Below are positions 32,800-38,222 of a stretch of 38,222 nucleotides of DNA, piece after piece. The stretch is taken from contig DICM01000005.1 of assembly GCA_002416285.1 (NCBI GenBank), forward strand, positions 1 through 38,222, read 5' to 3'. Under the pieces are notes generated by a model. It was not told where the DNA came from. It made no database searches and saw nothing but the letters and a program-made list of their open reading frames with translations. The stretch is from Caryophanales bacterium UBA5026 (GTDB lineage Bacteria > Bacillota_I > Bacilli_A > RF39 > UBA660). Position numbers and translations under genes: made by a program. Position 1 is the first letter of the stretch; each line of letters opens with the position of its first letter.

Positions 32800-33060
32800 T
32801 TGATTGAAAAGTTAATGGAAAAATATGTGGAAAAGTTACAAAAAGAGGATATTGTTGAGTTTGCGAAAAAAAATGGTGTAATCCTCGAGCAATCCGAGAC
32901 GGATTTTATTTATCAATATTTAAAACAACACTGGAAAGTGATTTTTTATGGTACGGAAGAAGATGCGATTGAAGCGATGAAAACCTTACGGTTAGAGACT
33001 AGAAAAAAAGCGTTAGAATTGCTACGCTTTTATAAACAAAAATATAATAAATTTTTATAA
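32800..33060 (+). CDS. DUF2624 (YqfT-like) small protein, TTG start
   Basis: 86 residues. The TTG at 32800 is preceded by AGAGGTGAT and a TATAAT at 32777-32782, so I accept it. The helical sequence (EDIVEFAKKNGVILEQSETD, then FIYQYLKQHWKVIFYGTEED) resembles B. subtilis YqfT/DUF2624. The assignment is supported by position: in Bacillus yqfT lies next to nfo (yqfS), here convergent to it. Function unknown. Confidence 0.7.
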   Translation: MIEKLMEKYVEKLQKEDIVEFAKKNGVILEQSETDFIYQYLKQHWKVIFYGTEEDAIEAMKTLRLETRKKALELLRFYKQKYNKFL

Positions 33061-33085
33061 AGTGTGAAAGCACTTTTTATTTTTG
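33059..33085. terminator. Bidirectional terminator between DUF2624 and nfo
   Basis: AAAGTG-TGAAAG-CACTTT then TTATTTTT on plus. It overlaps the nfo stop codon. Confidence 0.65.
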
Positions 33086-33988
33086 ATAAAATTCTCGAAT
33101 CTTTTTTATCAATGATTCATCAAACTTTTTATTACGAATCATTTCAATTTCAAACTTATACGGAGGATATAGACGTTCTTTTGATTCATCATCGAATGTT
33201 ACATATGGAGTTTCTAGTATTTTAGGAATATCTTTTAACTTTTCATGATAAATTATTGTTAATAAATTGTTAAATTCTAATGTGCCAAATCCTAAATTAT
33301 CATGGCGATCTTTATGTGATGAGAATGGATTTTTACTATCATTGATATGAATACATTTAATATAATTAATACCGACTATTTTATCAAATTCCTCTAAGAA
33401 TTCATCGAATTTTGACATGTCATATCCCGCATCATTAAGATGACAAGTATCAAGACAAACACCGATATTTTCTTTTTTATTAACACCATCGATCATTTGT
33501 TTTATCTGCTCTAATGTACATCCACATTCCGTTCCTTTACCGGCCATTGTTTCCAAACAAATAATAACATTGGTAGGTGTTTTTAGTACCTCATTTAGTC
33601 CATCAATAATTTGTTTAATTCCTTCATCGTACCCAATTCCAACATGACTTCCCGGATGTAGGACAACTTTATCAAATCCTAATGTTTCGATTCTTCTTAG
33701 TTCTTCTTTTAAAAAGCGGATTGCAAAATCTTGTTTTTCTCCAGTCGCCGCTAAATTAATAATATAAGGAGCATGAACAATTACATTTTTAGGATCAATA
33801 TGATGTTCTTTCATTAATTCCAGCCCTTGAATTGTAAAGTCTGGTGAAATAGGAGTACGAGCAGTATTTTGTGGTGCACCAGTATAGAACATAAATGTAT
33901 TAGATCCGTAACTTATCGCTTCTAATACACTGCCTAATAATTGATCATCCTTTTTAAATCCGACATGGGAGCCTATAATTAGATCCAT
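33077..33988 (-). CDS. nfo: Endonuclease IV (AP endonuclease)
   Basis: 303 residues, TIM-barrel AP endonuclease. Zinc-site motifs: IVHAPYIINLAATG, VVLHPGSHVGIG, CLETMAGKGTECG, GVCLDTCHLNDAGYD, CIHINDSKNPFSSHKDRHDN then LGFGTL, and KILETPY. It cuts DNA 5' of abasic sites in base-excision repair. The coding start overlaps the end of the ABC transporter gene by 10 bp, so it is translationally coupled to an upstream membrane protein. Confidence 0.96.
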   Translation of the reverse strand: MDLIIGSHVGFKKDDQLLGSVLEAISYGSNTFMFYTGAPQNTARTPISPDFTIQGLELMKEHHIDPKNVIVHAPYIINLAATGEKQDFAIRFLKEELRRIETLGFDKVVLHPGSHVGIGYDEGIKQIIDGLNEVLKTPTNVIICLETMAGKGTECGCTLEQIKQMIDGVNKKENIGVCLDTCHLNDAGYDMSKFDEFLEEFDKIVGINYIKCIHINDSKNPFSSHKDRHDNLGFGTLEFNNLLTIIYHEKLKDIPKILETPYVTFDDESKERLYPPYKFEIEMIRNKKFDESLIKKIREFYQK

Positions 33989-35652
33989 CTACCTCTCCTC
34001 CTTTTATCTGTAATTTCTTTTACTTTGTTATCTTCAAACATAATTACTCTATCAGCACGTTTTAGTATGTTTTCGTCTCTAGAAATAACCATAATTGTAT
34101 GATCTTTTTTATATTCTTCTAATATATTGAGTACCGTATCTTGATAATTTCTATCCAAAACACTGACTGATTCATCAAACATCATAATTTTTGATTTCTT
34201 TAAAAATACCCGAGCGATAGCGATTGCTGTTTTAAGATCGTTAGAAACTTTTTCACCAGTATCATTAATTTGTGTATTGTATTGATTTTTCAGTTGCATG
34301 ATATCTTCATGGATTCCCATCTTTTCGCAAATTTCTTTAATTTCTGAAAAGTCCTTAGCGACAAGCATTAAATTATCTTTGATACTAAGATCAAAGAACC
34401 GAGCTTCTTTTCGTGCTAAAGCAACTAAGTTAAAGTAAGTATCATCATCGATCCGTTCATATGAAATATTATCGATATAAATATCTCCTTGATGTTGACG
34501 GTTTAATTTCATCAGTAAATCAAATACACCGGTTTTTCCACTTCCTGGACCACCAGTAATCACAGTAATACTGTTTTCTTCAATCTCGAATGAAACATTA
34601 TCTAGAATTGGATCCTGTAAATTACCATAGAGAATATCACTAAATTTTACTTTCCCAACATAATTTTGCACTGGTACACAGTTTTCAACACAATCTGTTT
34701 TTCGATATTCTAACAATTTACCTAATCTTCTTAAAGAAACCTTGAAATCCTCTAATCCAATCATTAAAGAGCCAACGACATCATAATTTTCAATTACTTT
34801 TCCATAATAGGTGTAAATTACAATAATAGTACCTATTTCCATCTGCTTATTAGCACATAGATAAATTCCATAAATTGCTAATCCATAACGTGCTACTTCA
34901 ATCATGGCAAGTATAAATTGTTTTACATAATATGAAAAAATATTATAAACTGCATTTGCTTCTAGGTATTCATTATAGACATGCTTTACCCGATCATTAA
35001 TGCTTTTAAATACGTAGAATCCTTTAATTTCTTTTACATTATTAAAAACTTCATGAGTTACTGCAAATTTTTTATCAAGATGATACTTGCGATCTAAATT
35101 TGTTTTTTTCATTTTCTTCCCGGAAGATAATAATAGTACTAGCATTAATGTTGATAATATAATTGTAACAAGAAAAATAGTAAAATTAATAGTTGAAAAA
35201 TAATAAAATATAATAAAGAACTCTACAATTTGAACAATTTTAATAATAGTATCACCTAAAAAAGCAACTACAATATCAATATCATTGTTTACAATATTAC
35301 TAAATTCTCCTAGCTTAAATCTAGATAGACTATAAAGTGAGTTGTTAAATACGGAATTATAAATTAAATTTGTATAAGATTCATACATCTTATTGTATAA
35401 TTTATAATAAATTTTTTGATTAAAACAAGCACTTACATAATATCCGACTGCAACAGCCATCGTGATTAAAACCATTCGATAACTATCACTGACTTTATTA
35501 ACTGTAATTAAATCGATTGTTTTTCCCCATAATATAGGAATAATTAATAACGTTCCGCGGTAAACTATAGAAATTAAAAATTTCCATAAAATTTCTAGTC
35601 TTGTGTGTTTCAATATGCTTAACGTTTCTTTTATAATGGAATCTCTATTCAT
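33979..35652 (-). CDS. ABC exporter-type protein with degenerate ATPase motifs
   Basis: 557 residues: six membrane helices in the first 300, then an ATP-binding domain. Walker A is intact (GGPGSGKTG, near residue 365) and Walker B keeps Asp-Glu (IMMFDESVSVLD, near 490). The ABC signature is degraded (VSNDLKTAIAIARVF instead of LSGGQ), and the H-switch His is Arg (VISRDEN, near 522). As a homodimer it could bind ATP but probably hydrolyses it poorly; it may need a partner half-transporter or act as a regulator. Promoter TTGTCA-17-TATAAT at 35679-35707. Operon with nfo. Confidence 0.85.
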   Translation of the reverse strand: MNRDSIIKETLSILKHTRLEILWKFLISIVYRGTLLIIPILWGKTIDLITVNKVSDSYRMVLITMAVAVGYYVSACFNQKIYYKLYNKMYESYTNLIYNSVFNNSLYSLSRFKLGEFSNIVNNDIDIVVAFLGDTIIKIVQIVEFFIIFYYFSTINFTIFLVTIILSTLMLVLLLSSGKKMKKTNLDRKYHLDKKFAVTHEVFNNVKEIKGFYVFKSINDRVKHVYNEYLEANAVYNIFSYYVKQFILAMIEVARYGLAIYGIYLCANKQMEIGTIIVIYTYYGKVIENYDVVGSLMIGLEDFKVSLRRLGKLLEYRKTDCVENCVPVQNYVGKVKFSDILYGNLQDPILDNVSFEIEENSITVITGGPGSGKTGVFDLLMKLNRQHQGDIYIDNISYERIDDDTYFNLVALARKEARFFDLSIKDNLMLVAKDFSEIKEICEKMGIHEDIMQLKNQYNTQINDTGEKVSNDLKTAIAIARVFLKKSKIMMFDESVSVLDRNYQDTVLNILEEYKKDHTIMVISRDENILKRADRVIMFEDNKVKEITDKRRRGRWI

Positions 35653-35678
35653 AACTTCTCCTTATTCTATATATTTTA

Positions 35679-35707
35679 ATTATACCGATTTTTTAAGTCA
35701 ATGACAA
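35679..35707 (-). promoter_or_regulatory. Promoter of the ABC-nfo operon
   Basis: Minus strand TTGTCA, 17-bp spacer, TATAAT, 27 bp before the ATG. Confidence 0.6.
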
Positions 35708-35739
35708 GATTAGACAAACTTTTTAATAGAATTAAAAAA

Positions 35740-35769
35740 TAAAAAAGTAATCTTTTATAGTAGATCACT
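35740..35769 (-). terminator. Terminator of the DUF421 gene
   Basis: On minus AGTGATCT, eight bases, AGATTACT (one G-T pair) followed by T-run. It overlaps the stop codon. Confidence 0.7.
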
Positions 35770-36384
35770 CTTTTTAATAATAAAAGTCTTTTTCTGAGTG
35801 TAAAATGCATAAAAGACATCCTCTAATGGTAGATTTTCCTGTTTTAAGAGTCGAAGTATCCAGGCTCGATCCTTGCCAATTTCCTGTATTACAGTCTCAT
35901 CAATTACTCCATCTAGAATAATAGGCATCGGGTATTCTTTTGTATTTTGAAAGATAGAAAGATCTCCACTATTTTCTAATATTGCATAGTCTACTTCTTC
36001 AATACTTTTAATTCCTTGCTGTCTTAATTGACTAATTAAATCATCTAACGTATAACGAATTTTTGTCATCAGACTAAAATTGATTTTTCCTTTTTTAATA
36101 ATAACACTGGGTTTTCCATCAAAAAAGTTACGAAGTTTTTCACTTTTCATGCTGATAAAACTAAGAGTTACTTCACAAAATACTAATACGATTATTGGCA
36201 CAACAGACATCAAAATCGAGCGATTGGTTTCTTCAATTGATATAGCGGCTAATTCCGCAATTAAAACGCTGACAATTAGGTCGATTAAACCTAACTCCCC
36301 AACTTCTTTTTTTCCCATAATACGATACATAAACATAATGAAGAAATAAAGAAAAAAGGTTTTTAAAATCATATCTATATACAT
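35755..36384 (-). CDS. DUF421/YetF-YrbG family membrane protein
   Basis: About 209 residues from the ATG at 36384, which has AGGTGAT before it; an in-frame extension to 36480 would cross the divergent gene. Three N-terminal membrane helices (FFLYFFIMFMYRIMGKKEVG; GLIDLIVSVLIAELAAISIE; MSVVPIIVLVFCEVTLSFI) are followed by the cytoplasmic domain with GKPSVIIKKGKINFSLMTKI, YTLDDLISQLRQQGIKSIEE and VDYAILENSGDLSIF. In Bacillus, YrbG lies beside YrzE (TIGR04086), the same partner found here divergently. Function unclear. Confidence 0.88.
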   Translation of the reverse strand: MYIDMILKTFFLYFFIMFMYRIMGKKEVGELGLIDLIVSVLIAELAAISIEETNRSILMSVVPIIVLVFCEVTLSFISMKSEKLRNFFDGKPSVIIKKGKINFSLMTKIRYTLDDLISQLRQQGIKSIEEVDYAILENSGDLSIFQNTKEYPMPIILDGVIDETVIQEIGKDRAWILRLLKQENLPLEDVFYAFYTQKKTFIIKKSDLL

Positions 36385-36454
36385 ATTATCACCTATTTCA
36401 TTATGTCCATGAATATTTGTTTTATTCATTTCATACATTAAATTAGGTGATACA

Positions 36455-36823
36455 ATGATAACTTTAAAACGAATTGGCATTTCTATTGCCAGTACAATTG
36501 GTTCCTTATTAATTTTAACTCTAATTTTAACGATATTTAGTTACTTCAATTTATTCAGTCCAAAAGTAGTTTCGACATTTAAAATGATTATTCCAATTGT
36601 CTCTTTATTTATTGGTGGATTTTTAATGGGGAAACAGAGCATTCAAAAAGGATGGCTGGAAGGATTTAAAATGGGGTTAGCCTTCATTATTGTTCTATTC
36701 CTATTTAATTTTCTCGGTGTACATATGACCTGGGAATGGAAACACCTAATGTATGATGGAATATTACTTATCTGTTCTATATTTGGTAGTATTATTGGTA
36801 TTAATTTTAAGAGAAAAAATTAA
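36455..36823 (+). CDS. TIGR04086/YrzE-family membrane protein
   Basis: 122 residues with four predicted membrane helices and little else, beginning MITLKRIGISIASTIGSLLI. The motif IGGFLMGKQSIQKGWLEGFK matches the TIGR04086 (DUF3792) family. AGGTGAT precedes the ATG. Divergent neighbour of the DUF421 gene, as in the Bacillus yrbG-yrzE region. Function unknown. Confidence 0.85.
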   Translation: MITLKRIGISIASTIGSLLILTLILTIFSYFNLFSPKVVSTFKMIIPIVSLFIGGFLMGKQSIQKGWLEGFKMGLAFIIVLFLFNFLGVHMTWEWKHLMYDGILLICSIFGSIIGINFKRKN

Positions 36824-36863
36824 AAAGTAGACAAAGTCAAAAAAGACTTCAGTCTACTTTTTT
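36822..36863. terminator. Strong bidirectional terminator
   Basis: Nested stems: outer AAAAAGTAGAC/GTCTACTTTTT and inner AAGTC/GACTT. It serves the TIGR04086 gene on plus and the DUF4214 protein gene on minus. Confidence 0.85.
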
Positions 36864-38222
36864 AATAATCAAAATTATAGCCATTTAAAATATTTTTTGC
36901 TTCAGTTGAGGTTGCGATTTCATATGCCATATTATATCTGTTGAATTTTTCATCAGGTAAAGATGGGATTCTTGCTTGAACTTCTGCGTTACTAGCTTCT
37001 CTATGCAGTGCAATACGATAAGCCATTCTTACCCAAGCACTTTTGTCATCTGGTATTTCTGCTGTGTTTGTCGTTAAAATTTCAGCGATAATTTGAGCAG
37101 CTTTGGTATATTTTGTCGATTGTGTAGCTTTACTCAATCCATGATCATAATACCAGTTTTGAAATCCCGAAGGATCAATTCCTCTATTTAATCCATACAT
37201 ATAACAGTCTAATAAGAATCTTTGTTTTTCATTTAATAGATATACACTTCCCGTTTTTGTCTTACTAGTCCCAATTGAATCTTTAATTGTTGAGGTATAG
37301 TTATAAATACCTAGTAATAGTTGCTTTCCAAGATTAATGTTTAGACTAGCACCACCGGATCCATTATAAAATGTTTGTGGGCCAATTTCTAAACTTCCAA
37401 CAATGTTATATCTCCCAACAAGGTTAAAGGTAGTTTGATTGCAACAAGATGTAGAATCATTACACTGCACCGTGACATTAAAATCATTATTTACATTCAA
37501 ATAAATATTTCCACTACTTGAATCAAACGTTCCATTTTGAACAACAAAATTAAAATTAATATTTCCACTGCAGCAACTTTGTATGTTGCAAGCCTGACTA
37601 TCCGTTGAAGTAGAGCATACTTTAGCAGTCTTATTATCGGTCACAGTTACACTTCTACTCTGGGTTCCTCCTCCACAAGTCTTACTACATGCTCCCCATC
37701 CTCCATAACTGGTGGTCGTGTTTCCACTTCCACATTCATAGTAAACAGTATAGGTCATCGTTCTATTGATCTTGTTTCCTGCTTGATCCATGTAAGTAAT
37801 GTAGATCGTTCTCGTTCCTCCATTAAGGCTTCCTCCGACATTCCATGACTTACTGGTACTGTAAGCTTCCCATGATCCTCCAGTCTCGTATCCTGTATTA
37901 CTGATATACATCTGCATACTTGCTCCTGAATTGTCCGTTACATTCGATGTAATCGTTGTGGTTATGACATTATAACTTCCATTTGTCGATGCGATACTTA
38001 AACTGTTTACCACTGGGGCTGTCGTATCAATTTGGCTGATGGTTAAAGTGGAGGAAGTTACCGTATTAATTCCATCGGTACTTCTTGCTTCAATCGTTCC
38101 ATTACTATTAAATACAACTCCTACACTCGTTCCACTAATTGTGATCCAAGTATTATTGGTAACTGCGGTTCCACTATAGGTTGCACTTCCAGATAGTACT
38201 CGGAACTGATTTGTATAGCCAC
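36862..38222 (-). CDS. Large surface protein with Ig-like, TSP1-like and DUF4214 modules, N-terminus beyond window
   Basis: The frame stays open to the right edge, so only the C-terminal 452 residues are present; a GTG at 38013 is an internal Val. Order: Ig-like repeats (WITISGTSVGVVFNSNG; DTTAPVVNSLSI; IYITYMDQAGNKINRTMTYT), a thrombospondin-type-1-like motif (WGACSKTCGGGTQSRSVTVT plus later CSTSTDSQAC and CC), a beta-sandwich stretch, and a C-terminal DUF4214 domain (LLDCYMYGLNRGIDPSGFQN; MAYRIALHREASNAEVQARI). There is no LPXTG motif. It is probably secreted; the Cys-rich TSP1-like module is rare in bacteria. Ends at a strong terminator. Confidence 0.85.
   Translation of the reverse strand, partial: GYTNQFRVLSGSATYSGTAVTNNTWITISGTSVGVVFNSNGTIEARSTDGINTVTSSTLTISQIDTTAPVVNSLSIASTNGSYNVITTTITSNVTDNSGASMQMYISNTGYETGGSWEAYSTSKSWNVGGSLNGGTRTIYITYMDQAGNKINRTMTYTVYYECGSGNTTTSYGGWGACSKTCGGGTQSRSVTVTDNKTAKVCSTSTDSQACNIQSCCSGNINFNFVVQNGTFDSSSGNIYLNVNNDFNVTVQCNDSTSCCNQTTFNLVGRYNIVGSLEIGPQTFYNGSGGASLNINLGKQLLLGIYNYTSTIKDSIGTSKTKTGSVYLLNEKQRFLLDCYMYGLNRGIDPSGFQNWYYDHGLSKATQSTKYTKAAQIIAEILTTNTAEIPDDKSAWVRMAYRIALHREASNAEVQARIPSLPDEKFNRYNMAYEIATSTEAKNILNGYNFDY

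Noticed and set aside
36385..36480. Longer start for the DUF421 gene
   Set aside because: It would overlap the divergent gene and add a non-conserved N-terminus; AGGTGAT favours 36384.

Overview
Organism. The window is AT-rich and looks like chromosome of a Gram-positive, low-GC member of the Firmicutes (Bacilli or Erysipelotrichia-like, perhaps one of the small-genome gut lineages). Evidence: the infC-rpmI-rplT operon with a Firmicutes-type leader, parE/parC, a YneF-family protein, an nfo/DUF2624 pair, a DUF421/TIGR04086 pair, GGAGG/AGGTGAT ribosome binding sites and sigma-A promoters close to TTGACA-17-TATAAT. A class B penicillin-binding protein shows that the cell makes peptidoglycan. I cannot name genus or species.

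Layout. (1) 1-8470 is an accessory, phage-derived block on the minus strand. It holds a holin gene and an M23 endolysin gene (one operon), a small sigma-70 region-4 regulator, and a second operon of a tail-collar/fibre protein, a small coiled-coil protein and a giant RHS/YD-repeat protein that runs off the left edge. The two operons carry the same 27-bp upstream element. No capsid, terminase, portal, sheath or integrase gene is present. (2) 8545-12890: an orphan FtsX-like permease, a small alarmone synthetase, a YhiN-like flavoprotein, a hypothetical protein and YneF. (3) 12950-18591: parC and parE with one unknown gene between them and another upstream. (4) 18680-20240: a decayed transposase gene. 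(5) 20313-24609: a PHP phosphoesterase coupled to a Cys-rich unknown, a HAD nucleotidase with a LexA-like box in its promoter, and divergent pyrG with a promoter-proximal attenuator. (6) 24636-29934: rplT-rpmI-infC with an L20-type leader, two paralogous unknown proteins, an SDR plus PLP lyase-like operon, efp and rpmG. (7) 30036-36823: class B PBP, a divergent SOD-family protein, DUF2624, nfo, a degenerate ABC exporter, DUF421 and TIGR04086 membrane proteins. (8) 36862-38222: the C-terminal part of a large surface protein with Ig-like, thrombospondin-type-1-like and DUF4214 modules.

How the genes work together. The most interesting unit is 1-8470. A dedicated sigma-like factor, a holin and endolysin, and a very large RHS protein with carbohydrate-binding-like and beta-trefoil-like modules but no signal peptide recall the logic of the C. 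difficile PaLoc (sigma factor TcdR, holin TcdE, giant toxins) or a holin/endolysin (type 10) secretion locus. The shared element suggests that release and cargo are switched on together. This is an inference from gene content and sequence; no toxin tip or immunity gene is visible because the RHS 3' end lies outside the window.
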